Source of the DNA: Lachancea thermotolerans CBS 6340
Lineage: Eukaryota > Ascomycota > Saccharomycetes > Saccharomycetales > Saccharomycetaceae
Length of the DNA: 64,000 bases
Assembly (NCBI RefSeq): GCF_000142805.1
Contig: NC_013081.1
Coordinates: 1,302,001-1,366,000 of the forward strand
Reading direction: 5' to 3'
A program made the translations under genes and the position numbers. This document shows positions 36,973-46,582 of this stretch, piece by piece (within the stretch, counting starts at the first letter, position 1; each line of letters begins with the position of its first letter). The notes below the pieces were generated by a model that was not told the DNA's origin, ran no database searches, and saw only the letters and a list, made by a program, of their open reading frames with translations.

Positions 36973-38985
36973 ATGAGAAACAATGATCCTTACCTAGGGA
37001 TGTCCTCCATTGAAATTATAGAACAAAATGACCGGCCCGGTTCCGAAATTGCTCACCAGCCGTTGAACGTGGATATTATCGAAATTACATCTGGAAATGA
37101 GGATCTGACTCCCGCAAAAGCGGCAACCCGGTATACCTACCCTTCTTCGCCGCGAGCCTGTCACAAGTCAAGCCCCCTAAGGACAAGCGTTTATAATTCC
37201 GAACCATTGGATCACTCAGTTGAGCTGTCTGCCGCCTTCCATGATGACACCACAATAGATGAAACAATATCAGAGAGCAGCTTTGCACCTTTAGAAAGGC
37301 AACAAAACGCAGCCGCAAATAAATCAAAGGAATCATCTCCCGCGTCGCTAATTTCATTAAACAAATCAGGCCCTACGGGCATAGACGTGCCTAAGAAACT
37401 TGAATCCGCCCTTGACCAGATTATAAGCGAGGACATTTTTTCTTCGGATGCGACAGAAAATATGTCTAGATTGGCCCCTGGTGAGCAAGCTCCTCTGAGT
37501 CTCAAAGCGATGGGTCATAAATGGTCCCTGCGAGATGGTGAAAAGCTTTGCTTTTCTGAAAGTGAACAAAACGAAGCTGAAAAAGTCGCCGAAGTTCCCT
37601 CAGCAAGAAATCTTTTTGTGAAGTCTTCGCAGTCTGAAGCGAGCATCGCTCTGCCTCATGATGACAGAGGGCAGAGTTTCATTGAGAAAGAGCAATGCTC
37701 TTCCAGCACCAGAAGCCGGTCGATTTCAACAGATAATAAGGCTCCAGCATCAGTTATTTACCAAATGAACGATGCTATCGAATACTCTTCTACACCGGAG
37801 CCTGCCAAATCACACGCTTTAGATCAGAATCTTGTGCGTCCCCCAAACAGCACTGCAAAAGTCAGTTTAAAATATTCAAAAAAAAGATTGCATGATGAGA
37901 CAAGTGAGGCGCTCCTTTCAAAGGTTGGGGATAGAAACGCTAGGCAAATCCAGAAATTTGTCGTACTCGGAAGGTCTTTTACAGATGAAGAGTCGAAATT
38001 GGAGATCAACAAAAATCTCGCAACAGGCGCAGGGAAAAAAGAGTTCAATGCCGCGAATAAACTTGTAAAGGAACCCTCTGTTTTAAAAGAGGAAATATCC
38101 ATTGACATTAATGAATCATTATATCAATCGTTCTTGGAAGATGGAGTGGACTTACGAGAAAGACTGTCACCTGCCCAGATTCTGCATACTCACACAGTAA
38201 ATCCGCTTATGAAGCTGCGAAGAAACTGCAAGTCTATCTACGATTACGAACACGGAATCTTTTACCCGATAAAGGAAACTTTGGTAAGTGAAAGTATCTC
38301 CATATTATATTACGATGCGTTAGAGTTTTTTCATCAGTATACTGTTGATAAGTTGCGACTTAAAAACTTCATTGAAGGGTGTAAAGAGGGTGGCCAACTT
38401 GTTCTTATAATGGTCAATGGTTGCGACAGTTTGATCAAGGGGCTCCAGAATCTGGAAAACCGACGATTTAGGCAACAAATTAACGAAGAGTTAGGAGGAA
38501 CAAGCCCAAAGAGAAAACGGGGAAATAACAAGAGTTTTAGCAAATTGGAGGAATTGAACATCAAACCCACGGACGTGGAAAAAGAAATCGAAAGCATCGC
38601 TATATTGATGAAGGTTCATTTCTTCTCAGTTGAAACTAAACAAGATTTTGCCGTTTGGATGAACAATCTTTTGGTTGTTGTGGGAAGGAAGCGATATGAC
38701 CCGATAATCCGACACCAGGATTGGTCTCATATCAGTCTCAGATCTGCACACGACCCTCAAGACGCATTGAGCAAAACCGTCGAGCAGCTTGATCAAATGA
38801 CAAGGCTCAAAGCCCAGCGAGTTGTAGCTGTTTACAAAAGCTTCCAACAGTTGTATGAAGATGTCAACAAGGGTTATTTAATTAGTGGAAATGATGGTAA
38901 CTCGTTAATGGGCGGTGCCGCTGAGAAAGCGATGGCCACGTTACTGACGTCTGAAAATCCAGAAGAATTAATATATCTTGATTAG
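36973..38985 (+). CDS. MMS4: Mms4, regulatory subunit of the Mus81 structure-specific endonuclease
   Basis: Non-catalytic XPF-family partner of Mus81 (Eme1 counterpart), which cuts branched DNA during repair and meiosis. It has 670 aa (yeast YBR098W, 691 aa). The first 380 residues are Ser-rich and poorly conserved with many potential phosphorylation sites, consistent with Cdc5/Cdk control of Mms4. The C-terminal half carries the inactive ERCC4-like fold: YEHGIFYPIKETLVSES, LRLKNFIEGCKEGGQLVLIMVNGCDSLIKGLQ, LEELNIKPTDVEKEIESIAILMKVHFFSVETKQDFAVWMNNLL, and tandem helix-hairpin-helix residues to the end. It lacks the ERKxxxD nuclease signature, as expected. It converges with FES1. Confidence 0.92.
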   Translation: MRNNDPYLGMSSIEIIEQNDRPGSEIAHQPLNVDIIEITSGNEDLTPAKAATRYTYPSSPRACHKSSPLRTSVYNSEPLDHSVELSAAFHDDTTIDETISESSFAPLERQQNAAANKSKESSPASLISLNKSGPTGIDVPKKLESALDQIISEDIFSSDATENMSRLAPGEQAPLSLKAMGHKWSLRDGEKLCFSESEQNEAEKVAEVPSARNLFVKSSQSEASIALPHDDRGQSFIEKEQCSSSTRSRSISTDNKAPASVIYQMNDAIEYSSTPEPAKSHALDQNLVRPPNSTAKVSLKYSKKRLHDETSEALLSKVGDRNARQIQKFVVLGRSFTDEESKLEINKNLATGAGKKEFNAANKLVKEPSVLKEEISIDINESLYQSFLEDGVDLRERLSPAQILHTHTVNPLMKLRRNCKSIYDYEHGIFYPIKETLVSESISILYYDALEFFHQYTVDKLRLKNFIEGCKEGGQLVLIMVNGCDSLIKGLQNLENRRFRQQINEELGGTSPKRKRGNNKSFSKLEELNIKPTDVEKEIESIAILMKVHFFSVETKQDFAVWMNNLLVVVGRKRYDPIIRHQDWSHISLRSAHDPQDALSKTVEQLDQMTRLKAQRVVAVYKSFQQLYEDVNKGYLISGNDGNSLMGGAAEKAMATLLTSENPEELIYLD

Positions 38986-39131
38986 GAGCGAAGGAGCCAA
39001 ATACATAAAACAAGATTTAATCATGCCGCTGTTTAGTGGGGATTAAGAAGTGCATTTTATAAAATGTTCTGTTTGCATCGTTAATACTGTCGTCCAGGAA
39101 TATGGATAACACATCCTCTTCAATCAATTGA

Positions 39132-39998
39132 TTATAGTACATGCTTGACCTTTTGGTAATCGTCTTCGTTAAGACGTTCCTCTAGCTCTTTGATGGAAGG
39201 GAAGCCGGACCTTAGCTGCCTCATTTCTGCTTCATTCAATCTTAAACCAGAAGTAATTAGCTGCGATAAGAAGTTAAGCACTCGGTCAACAACGTAAACA
39301 CTGCTCTCGGGGTCCAAAAACTTCAGTGTACTCTCTATTATTTTCCTTTCCCTCAATTTTTCAAGGAACGACTCTGTCAAAGATACTGTTGCGGTTATAG
39401 CAGTCAAAAACGCAAGTGCTCTCAATTTTAGTTTATCCGTCGCATTATTGTCTTCGAGAACAGGCAAGATAACATCTAACCCTCCTAGTGTTTCCACGGC
39501 TTCAAATGAAGCCTTGTTATGCCGAGTTAAATTTGATAAAGCATAAAAGGCTTTCGTCCGTACTGCTGACTTTTCTGAGACAGCCCTGGCGGACTCTATC
39601 AGCTTTCTTACACCATCTTTGTATTTCAGAAAATTGTCTTGTGATTTTTCGTTATTCTGTACTGCCGTGCCAACTATAGAGAGAACGTTGGCTCTAATTT
39701 CTGACTCAGGATCGCTAATCAACTTAATAAGTGGTTCCCATAATTTAAGGTTTTCAATGTTGTTGGCGTTGTCCAAATTCTCAATCAGCATCTCGAAGTT
39801 ATCCAGGGCCACTAGCTTTGCGTCGAGAGTTGCCTCAGGATTAGAAGCGACAGTTACAGCCTGTTTCATCAACTCAGTTTCATCGGGTCCTCCTCCAAAA
39901 AGCTGTTGCAAGAGCTGGGGATCCGGTTTCCCCACCTTTTCAATTGCTTCTTGATCTCCTTGAGAGTTAGCTATCGACCAATGTAGTAGCTTATCCAT
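39132..39998 (-). CDS. FES1: Hsp70 nucleotide exchange factor Fes1
   Basis: Armadillo-type exchange factor (HspBP1 family) that frees ADP and misfolded substrate from cytosolic Hsp70. It has 288 aa (yeast YBR101C, 290 aa). It begins MDKLLHWSIANSQGDQEAIEKVGKPDPQLLQQLFGGGPDE, the Fes1 N-terminal signature, followed by helical repeats with ALDNFEMLIENLDNANNIENLKLWEPLI and YALSNLTRHNKASFEAV. The end (EERLNEDDYQKVKHVL) matches the normal splice form of the family rather than an extended nuclear form. A perfect heat-shock element lies upstream. Confidence 0.97.
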   Translation of the reverse strand: MDKLLHWSIANSQGDQEAIEKVGKPDPQLLQQLFGGGPDETELMKQAVTVASNPEATLDAKLVALDNFEMLIENLDNANNIENLKLWEPLIKLISDPESEIRANVLSIVGTAVQNNEKSQDNFLKYKDGVRKLIESARAVSEKSAVRTKAFYALSNLTRHNKASFEAVETLGGLDVILPVLEDNNATDKLKLRALAFLTAITATVSLTESFLEKLRERKIIESTLKFLDPESSVYVVDRVLNFLSQLITSGLRLNEAEMRQLRSGFPSIKELEERLNEDDYQKVKHVL

Positions 39999-40088
39999 CT
40001 CGAAATTGTATAAAGCGCTACGGACTTGACTGATAAATCGGCTTTTTCATCGAGGCCCATTGACATTTAAATGCAATGAGATGAACTT

Positions 40089-40106
40089 TTCTTGAACGTT
40101 CTGGAA
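40089..40106. promoter_or_regulatory. Perfect four-unit heat-shock element
   Basis: TTCTTGAACGTTCTGGAA consists of four alternating units TTC-nn-GAA-nn-TTC-nn-GAA with exact 2-bp spacing, the binding site for trimeric Hsf1. It lies 91 bp from the FES1 start and 133 bp from the start of the divergent Ufd1-like gene. FES1 is an Hsf1-responsive gene in S. cerevisiae, so FES1 is the probable target; co-control of the neighbour is possible. Confidence 0.88.
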
Positions 40107-40238
40107 CAATAACTCGTTAGTAACGATATACGACTTAGAGATCATGGATATCTAAGGTGGTCAACATCATCCATTCCTAACAAGATGGGTTGGTAGCTCG
40201 AAAGCGTCAAGGTGAGACTTTCCAAACTTTGTCTCCCT

Positions 40239-42314
40239 ATGCTCCTAAATATTAGCATTGATTCATCAAGAAACCCTTTTTCAGACAAGGTCACACTACC
40301 ACAAGATGTGGTGCGCAAGTTGGTAGATGATGGCGTTGAATTCACCACATCGAGACCCATATTTCTACGTCTGACAGCTTTTGAGAACTCCAAAAATGGT
40401 CCAACTAAGCTCTGCAGTATTTCTGTTAGTGTTAGAGAGTTTGCGCTCGAGGACTCTCAATCAGTAGTGATACCTTGGTACCTGGCCTTTAAAATGAACA
40501 TTCTGGACAAGATTAATCGTAATGAAATATTTATGGACTATGTGCTTGACGAGGCTATCCCAGATGGCTCACACGTCTCGTTAGAGCCTCTCGGTTCAAT
40601 TGCCTGGCGCAATTTACAACAAAACTCACAAAAATACGCGAACAGCCCTGTCGTTGATGAGCCATTCACCGAGAAGTTTGTTCTAGATGATTTCTTCCTC
40701 AAAAGCTTTCTGGAAGCCCGTTTAAACAATGCCTTTTCTAGTATAAGCAAGGACGATTATATATTAATGTCCACGAACTCCAACGGCGAGCTTTCGGACA
40801 AACTGTACAAGTTTAAAGTGGAAGGACTATCTCCGGGAAGCACGGTAAATGTGGTTAACACAGATCTTGAGCTAGAGGTTGTGCGTACTATAAAAGCCCC
40901 TGCTCACACTGCCGGGACTGGTATCAGCAGCAGCAGCGAACTATCCGTTGGTGAACAAGGCAGAAAGAACGTCAGAGTCTCAATTGGAGACGTAATATCA
41001 ATCACACCTTCAGAATCAAATACAGTTTTTCAACTAGCCAGCCGCTCCAACCTCGAGCTATGCATTATTGAGAATGACACGGACGAATCCGGCCAGATTT
41101 TCCTTGGAGGCGACAACACAGTTGATTTTGATTGCTGTTTATTAAGCTCGAACTCAGTACCCTCTAGTATTCTCCGCCTTCAAAAGAATATAAGTTCAAG
41201 AATCGAACTTCCGGAAGGTAAGATCTATTTTGTAGTGAGGTTCGACGATGGGTCGCTTGAACGAGTTCTCAAGTTTACTGTCCAAGAGAAGACCTTAGAA
41301 TTGAATAGAAGTTCCTCCGATCACCAGTTATGCCCCCATTGCGGAAACTATATTCCCAACACTGCATATGATCTCCATGAACTGCGATGTTCTCGGAGCG
41401 TCAAAACTTGCCCTGAGTGCCCAAAGAAATTCATCAATGTTAGCAGTGTACCGCCAGAACATTGGCATTGTAGCCAGCAGCATCCTTTAATGTTTGGTGA
41501 CACAACCCGGTCCCTAAAACGTCATCAGCACTTCTATCATGAACCTCAAATTTGCGACCTTTGCCAATCACATTTTCAAAATTTAGAATTGATGGCTAGG
41601 CATAAGCATGATGAATGTCCAATGAAAGAACACATCTGTCGCTTTTGTCATTTATCACTTCCTAGAGAAAAATCGACTGTCGAGTCCAGATACTTTGGCT
41701 TATCTGGTCATGAGTTAGCTTGTGGTATGAAAACCACAGAATGTTACAAATGTGGGAAAATAGTTAAAAGAATGGAACTGGATCTTCATTTAGGTATCCA
41801 TAATGCAGAAAAAGTTGACAAGGCAAAAAGGCTGCAGCTTACACTATGTAAGAACGTCAATTGCTGTCGAACATTGGGGGAAGTTTGGAATGCTCAGTCT
41901 CTCTGTGATGTATGTTATGGGCAATTTTACTCTACACAGGATGACCCCGATGGAAGTCAGTTTCTAAAGAAACTTGAGAGGAAATACGTTATCCAACTTT
42001 CTAGAGGCTGTGGCTCAACTTTTTGCAAAAACATGAACTGCAAATCATCCGGTTTGTCGCAATTATCATCAATGTCAGAGGTTATGAACCATGTTCACAA
42101 AAGCCTGATGGTCGTTCCGATCTCTCAATTTTGGATATGTGTGGATGAAGCAACTACGAAGAAGAAGCTTGTCGCAGACATGTACGCTGAACTTAAAAGT
42201 GGAAAATATGAAATTGAGTGGATATACTATGGCGTGAATCGGATCCCGTCAGTCACTACAGATGCTCTCGATCATTGGTTAGGGGAAAACGCAATCCCTA
42301 GCCCTCTTAAATAA
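40239..42314 (+). CDS. Ufd1-like domain protein with C-terminal zinc-finger array
   Basis: 691 aa from the first ATG at 40239 (nine more open codons upstream start with GTG). The N-terminal 110 residues resemble the Ufd1 double-psi barrel: FSDKVTLPQDVVRKLVDDGVEFTTSRPIFLRL and SVVIPWYLAFKM. From residue 365 there is a Cys/His-rich array, CPHCGNYIPNTAYDLHELRC, CPECPKKF, HWHC, CDLCQSHFQNLELMARHKHDEC and CRFCHLSLP, of TRAF-like type. The last part has two CKN..C modules (CKNVNCC near 545 and GCGSTFCKNMNCKSS near 590), resembling fungal proteins annotated as Ufd1-like. In S. cerevisiae FES1 and EXO84 are neighbours with no such gene. A role with Cdc48 or ubiquitinated proteins is inference only. 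Its stop is 31 bp from that of EXO84. Confidence 0.8.
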   Translation: MLLNISIDSSRNPFSDKVTLPQDVVRKLVDDGVEFTTSRPIFLRLTAFENSKNGPTKLCSISVSVREFALEDSQSVVIPWYLAFKMNILDKINRNEIFMDYVLDEAIPDGSHVSLEPLGSIAWRNLQQNSQKYANSPVVDEPFTEKFVLDDFFLKSFLEARLNNAFSSISKDDYILMSTNSNGELSDKLYKFKVEGLSPGSTVNVVNTDLELEVVRTIKAPAHTAGTGISSSSELSVGEQGRKNVRVSIGDVISITPSESNTVFQLASRSNLELCIIENDTDESGQIFLGGDNTVDFDCCLLSSNSVPSSILRLQKNISSRIELPEGKIYFVVRFDDGSLERVLKFTVQEKTLELNRSSSDHQLCPHCGNYIPNTAYDLHELRCSRSVKTCPECPKKFINVSSVPPEHWHCSQQHPLMFGDTTRSLKRHQHFYHEPQICDLCQSHFQNLELMARHKHDECPMKEHICRFCHLSLPREKSTVESRYFGLSGHELACGMKTTECYKCGKIVKRMELDLHLGIHNAEKVDKAKRLQLTLCKNVNCCRTLGEVWNAQSLCDVCYGQFYSTQDDPDGSQFLKKLERKYVIQLSRGCGSTFCKNMNCKSSGLSQLSSMSEVMNHVHKSLMVVPISQFWICVDEATTKKKLVADMYAELKSGKYEIEWIYYGVNRIPSVTTDALDHWLGENAIPSPLK

Positions 42315-42345
42315 GGCCAAACGATATCATATTGGCGCTGCTCTA

Positions 42346-44430
42346 TCAACCAATTTTTTGACTGTTCCTTCTTATGAAGTCGTCGAGTTTGTAAACAAAG
42401 TCAAGCCCAACACTCTTAAGATCATCAATCTGCCTTCTTGAAGATTTGATAGAAGATGGCGGGATCGCCTCCAAATTCAAGAACTGTTTGTTGATAAGGG
42501 CAAAGTGTTTATCAACTTCTTCATCACACCAACTTACTAGAGCCGACGAAAAATTGGTATCCGTGTTCTTAAAAAGCTCTTGAACGCTTGAAACTACCTT
42601 TTTTAGCGTCTGGAATCGTATCACAGAAATTTGAGTGAGGTAAATGACAGGGTTATGGGTTGATCCAACTTTCAATATTAGCTCGTGAATATACTTTGAC
42701 CTGTTTTGTAAAAACAGCTCAAGGGCGTCATGAGAGTAACCAAGCAACAATAAATGCTGAACATACTGAACAAGTTTTGAAAAGTCAAATGTTTCAGTAG
42801 AAGCTAACTGTGTCAGTTTGTTAGTCAAAAGCTGATTTCTGTACGTGACTTTCAGCTGTAATAAGTTCAAAACCATGTAATTATCTTGGTTGCTCTCTTT
42901 GGCCAGGGCTTGAATGAATTTGTTCAGGCTTTCTATTTTGTGAATAGCTTCTCTGTAGTCATGTCTTGCAAATACTATATCGAAGTCTTCGACATCATTA
43001 TCAAAACGCCCAAACGCCCCTCTGCTGAGTTCCACCCCTGAAAACCGGGTTTGAGGTTGCATGGTAGCAGCTATTGTTTGAAGCAGATAATTATCACTAG
43101 AGTCGTTCAGACTGCGCGCCGTATTGTTGCCAAGACTTGAATTTCGTGTATGCCCCTTAGTAGGGCTCAGCGTCAGCCCTCTACCAGGGGTCTGTTGAGT
43201 TGCTTGGAGATAGGAGAAGGAGTCGCGAAGACGTCTTGCATTTTCCTTCTCAGCCTGAGAAATAACATTCAAATCGTCTTTCGCCCCACGGACGATGCTA
43301 ACAAACCGATCGTATTCTCTTGTTTTTTGAGTTTGAATCAAACATTGATTCCTGTTTGAAAAATACAAACCAATTCTATTATCCTTCTGTGGATCGATGT
43401 TAGTGTCACGCAAGGCATGGCAGTGGCATGCGATCAAATCATGCTGTTTTTTATCTTGATTTCTGGCCGCCACCATAATCATGTCATTCAAGACAAAAAT
43501 GTGAACAGCCCTCAGAGGCTTGAGAGTTGCTGCATTGATTTCGTACCAATCTGCTGCTTCCATCAGAATGTGCCTTCCGGACAAGGGCGAGATAAACTTT
43601 TGAGCGCCCTCTACTGACTTGAACAAAGCAGCTAGTTCGTTATTCCACATCTTTTCTAGCATTAAGACACTCGTACGGTCTCTCGCCTTCGGAGTTTTGG
43701 TTGGTGGCATTAATGACGCCTGTTCAGGTCGAGCCTTATTTGCCTGTCCTCTCTCTAATTGTAGCTTTTTTTCTGCCATAGATTCAAGCTCTCCCATTAC
43801 TCCTTCAAGGTCGCTTATACTAGAGCGTAGCTGCTTCAGCTCGATCGACGCAACGTCCAGATCTTTGTTCACTTGTAAAACTTGAGCGTACGAGCGATTT
43901 ATGTTCTCCTTGATCTCATCTGAAACTTCCAAAGATAAGTCGTTCAGTTCCGAAGTAAAGCGGTCAATTTCGAGAGCACTAGCATTGCCAAGTGTGTGCG
44001 CTACGTACTCCTTGGCCTTGAATGATGAATCGCTAAGGATCTGCCTGAGAGACTGATCGCCCCTTACTTCTGCTTGTTGTGGCCTTAACAAAGTTGAATT
44101 AGACCGAGATCTAGCTTGCATGTTACTACTCTCAACGTTCAGAAGGCTTGAAGAGCCAAGTTGCGGCAGAGGAACGGACGAATAATCCGACGGGGGAACA
44201 TATTTCGGATTATGGAATGACAGTCTGCGCTGCATGGATGTTCCAACTCTGTTACGCTCTTTGGTACCAATTTGCGGCAACTCAGAGTAGTTTGACGGCA
44301 CTGTGAGGTTTTGGTATGGATTGGACTTGAACTTCCCATTGGCAGGAGACCTTGATCGCGTCTTCGTCTTTGTAGGCGAGGAAATTTGCTTCCAATTATT
44401 TCTGGCCTTTCTTAGTGAGAGCTCAACCAT
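42346..44430 (-). CDS. EXO84: Exocyst subunit Exo84
   Basis: Exocyst subunit, also linked to spliceosome assembly in yeast. The ATG at 44428-44430 gives 694 aa (yeast YBR102C, 753 aa); six codons upstream begin with TTG. The N-terminus MVELSLRKARNNWKQ is that of Exo84, followed by a basic Ser/Pro-rich SNARE-binding region with SMQRRLSFHNPKY. A coiled coil (about 165-225) precedes a PH domain (about 265-400, with LSGRHILMEAADWYEIN, HIFVLNDMIMVAARN and YDRFVSIVRGA). The rest is a helical rod (CATCHR). It is the third exocyst or exocytosis gene in this window's central part with SEC8. Confidence 0.94.
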   Translation of the reverse strand: MVELSLRKARNNWKQISSPTKTKTRSRSPANGKFKSNPYQNLTVPSNYSELPQIGTKERNRVGTSMQRRLSFHNPKYVPPSDYSSVPLPQLGSSSLLNVESSNMQARSRSNSTLLRPQQAEVRGDQSLRQILSDSSFKAKEYVAHTLGNASALEIDRFTSELNDLSLEVSDEIKENINRSYAQVLQVNKDLDVASIELKQLRSSISDLEGVMGELESMAEKKLQLERGQANKARPEQASLMPPTKTPKARDRTSVLMLEKMWNNELAALFKSVEGAQKFISPLSGRHILMEAADWYEINAATLKPLRAVHIFVLNDMIMVAARNQDKKQHDLIACHCHALRDTNIDPQKDNRIGLYFSNRNQCLIQTQKTREYDRFVSIVRGAKDDLNVISQAEKENARRLRDSFSYLQATQQTPGRGLTLSPTKGHTRNSSLGNNTARSLNDSSDNYLLQTIAATMQPQTRFSGVELSRGAFGRFDNDVEDFDIVFARHDYREAIHKIESLNKFIQALAKESNQDNYMVLNLLQLKVTYRNQLLTNKLTQLASTETFDFSKLVQYVQHLLLLGYSHDALELFLQNRSKYIHELILKVGSTHNPVIYLTQISVIRFQTLKKVVSSVQELFKNTDTNFSSALVSWCDEEVDKHFALINKQFLNLEAIPPSSIKSSRRQIDDLKSVGLDFVYKLDDFIRRNSQKIG

Positions 44431-44779
44431 TGTGTACTTCCGTGTCAACTGGGTAGACGTGCTGTTCCAGCTAAGCTGACATAAACGCCATTCTAGCAGG
44501 AGGCTCTCAAACCGTTAACCGAAGGGACGAGTTACTTAACTTCATGGAGCTCGTATCGCGCGATGAAAACAAACTTGGTAATCCATGTTATTGAAGTATT
44601 GTATAGCTCAGTATTTCAACAAACACATAATGTGAGAGGCACGAAGCTGCTAAGGTGCATTGGGTTAACTGTTGGTGACATATTTAACGCCGCTTTTGAA
44701 GGGAGGCTCGCTTTTTGTTGAAGGTTTTAATATCTCTTGCACTCCGTAGAAAAAAGCAGCAGCAAATCGCCTATGGATC
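44431..44779. other. Divergent intergenic region EXO84-SIF2
   Basis: 349 bp promoter region. It contains a tRNA A-box look-alike (TAGCTCAGTA near 44604) without a matching B box or acceptor stem. Nothing else recognised. Confidence 0.5.
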
Positions 44780-46309
44780 ATGAGCCTAACAAGCGAAGAA
44801 TTAAACTACCTGATATGGAGGTACCTCCAGGAATCTGGTAAGGAAGTCTCAGCTCTAGCACTTCAGGAGGAGTCACGCGTTCTAGAGTTTGAGTCCAAGT
44901 TTGGTGAGCGCGTTCCAATTGGCACACTGGTGAATTTCGTGCAGAAGGGTATCTTGTATGCAGAATCGGAACTCATGGTCCGTTACGACCGTGAGTCCAT
45001 GTCACTTGACCCCGGGCTCAATGCACGAGATTTCAACCTTGCTCAGGCTCTGGAGGTCGATAAAGAACGTGTCCCAGAGCTAAAGGCGGTTCAGCGGTTT
45101 GCTTTGGAAGATCAAGTTAACGCGGGAACACACAGCCCCGGTATTGATTCTTCTGATAAAATTGGCGGCGAAGACTCCTCCAAATTTATCAAAACATTAC
45201 ACGAATCTCTCCGGTTACCTCAGAGCACTGTTTGTCAGTGGAATCCTAAGAATACTAGCATTTTATCGTGGGGCGGGCCCGAATCCACGGCAACGATAGC
45301 TACATTCGAAATTTCAGATGGAAAGCCTCGTGTTCTTCAGGAGACAAAATGCCAGCATCCCCTTGGTATCAGTGCTTCGACTGGGAAGCTCACAAACGAC
45401 ATTACATGCCTTGAATGGTCTCCAAGCGGAGAAAGTATTGTGACGGGTGTTGAAAATGGGGAGCTGCGATTGTGGACATCTGATGGGAAACTACAAAACG
45501 TTTTCAATTTCCATAAGAGTGGAATAACCACAATAAAGTGGAATGAAGACTCCACGCATTTTTTGACATGCGACGTTGAAAACGTTGCGATTGTCTGGAA
45601 TTCCTTAACAGGGACAGCATTGCAACATATCTCTCTCAAAGAGAGTGGAGCCACAGAGTCTTTAGGAGTGGACGCTTCCTGGGTTGGACCTGAAAAGTTT
45701 GTAATACCAGGCTTGCAAGGAGCAATTGCCCTGTGTGGAATTGGCGAGAGTAGGCCGCTTGGTAAACTAAATGGCCATACCAAGACCATCACAGCATTAG
45801 ACTACAACTATGAGACCAAAATGCTCTTGAGCGGCTCGGACGATACTACACTGCGAGTTTGGCGGAGCGGGGCCTTGAGCTCTAGCAACTGCTTTATGGG
45901 CAATACCTTGGGCATTACTAGTGCATTTTGGCTGGACCAGGACAGAGTGATTTCAACTTCATTTGACGGTTCAGTGAGGGTTTGGTCACAGTCAACTAAC
46001 GCACTTTTAGGCCTTTCAATGGTCGACGGCATTCCAATATTTTGCGGCTCGCTCTCTCCGGACAAGCGCATATTCGCTATAGGCAAGATGGACGGTGAGG
46101 TTTGCCTTTACCATATTGGAAAGCTACTCGAGCTCCTCAATGATAAGTCGATCAATGATAGTACACACCCCACTCCTATACCTATTTGCGGTGATTATCA
46201 ACATAACATAGAGGGTAGTTACGTGAACGGTATTGCGTGGAACGCCAGTAGCACTCACTTGTCTATATCGTATTCCTCAAGTGATACCGAGCTGATATTT
46301 GTCGGGTGA
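44780..46309 (+). CDS. SIF2: Sif2, WD40 subunit of the Set3C histone deacetylase complex
   Basis: TBL1-like subunit of Set3C, which represses meiotic genes. It has 509 aa (yeast YBR103W, 535 aa). The N-terminal LisH dimerisation motif is SEELNYLIWRYLQESGKEVSALALQEES (about 4-31) followed by ESKFGERVPIGTLVNFVQKGILYAESELMV. The C-terminal two thirds form a WD40 propeller with clear repeats, for example ITCLEWSPSGESIVTGVENGELRLWTSDG, ITALDYNYETKMLLSGSDDTTLRVWRSG and VISTSFDGSVRVWSQS. The last blade ends VNGIAWNASSTHLSISYSSSDTELIFVG. Confidence 0.95.
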   Translation: MSLTSEELNYLIWRYLQESGKEVSALALQEESRVLEFESKFGERVPIGTLVNFVQKGILYAESELMVRYDRESMSLDPGLNARDFNLAQALEVDKERVPELKAVQRFALEDQVNAGTHSPGIDSSDKIGGEDSSKFIKTLHESLRLPQSTVCQWNPKNTSILSWGGPESTATIATFEISDGKPRVLQETKCQHPLGISASTGKLTNDITCLEWSPSGESIVTGVENGELRLWTSDGKLQNVFNFHKSGITTIKWNEDSTHFLTCDVENVAIVWNSLTGTALQHISLKESGATESLGVDASWVGPEKFVIPGLQGAIALCGIGESRPLGKLNGHTKTITALDYNYETKMLLSGSDDTTLRVWRSGALSSSNCFMGNTLGITSAFWLDQDRVISTSFDGSVRVWSQSTNALLGLSMVDGIPIFCGSLSPDKRIFAIGKMDGEVCLYHIGKLLELLNDKSINDSTHPTPIPICGDYQHNIEGSYVNGIAWNASSTHLSISYSSSDTELIFVG

Positions 46310-46582
46310 ACACCATCAGTCGACTCATCGCATACTGCAGTACTGTAATGTTAGCAGGCGTATGTTACAAAAAAGGCAGTAGAATTTGGATAGCTTACCG
46401 GCCAGATTTGAAACGAGAGTGGCCGCGGGTCATCGCGAAGAGTTCTCTTCTTTTCAAAGGTCCTTTCTGACGTTTGTATTTAGCGTAACATCTTCACGTG
46501 AACCGCAGAAAGTGTAGTTTTTAATATTTAGCGGGTAGAGCCGCACACAGACAGGAAGCTCATTGAGAAACGCGGCTACAGG

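Noticed and set aside
44590-44620. tRNA A-box-like TAGCTCAGTA near 44604, and a similar one beside the PBY1 start at about 18655
   Set aside because: Neither has a B box (GGTTCGANTCC type) or acceptor stem at the right distance.
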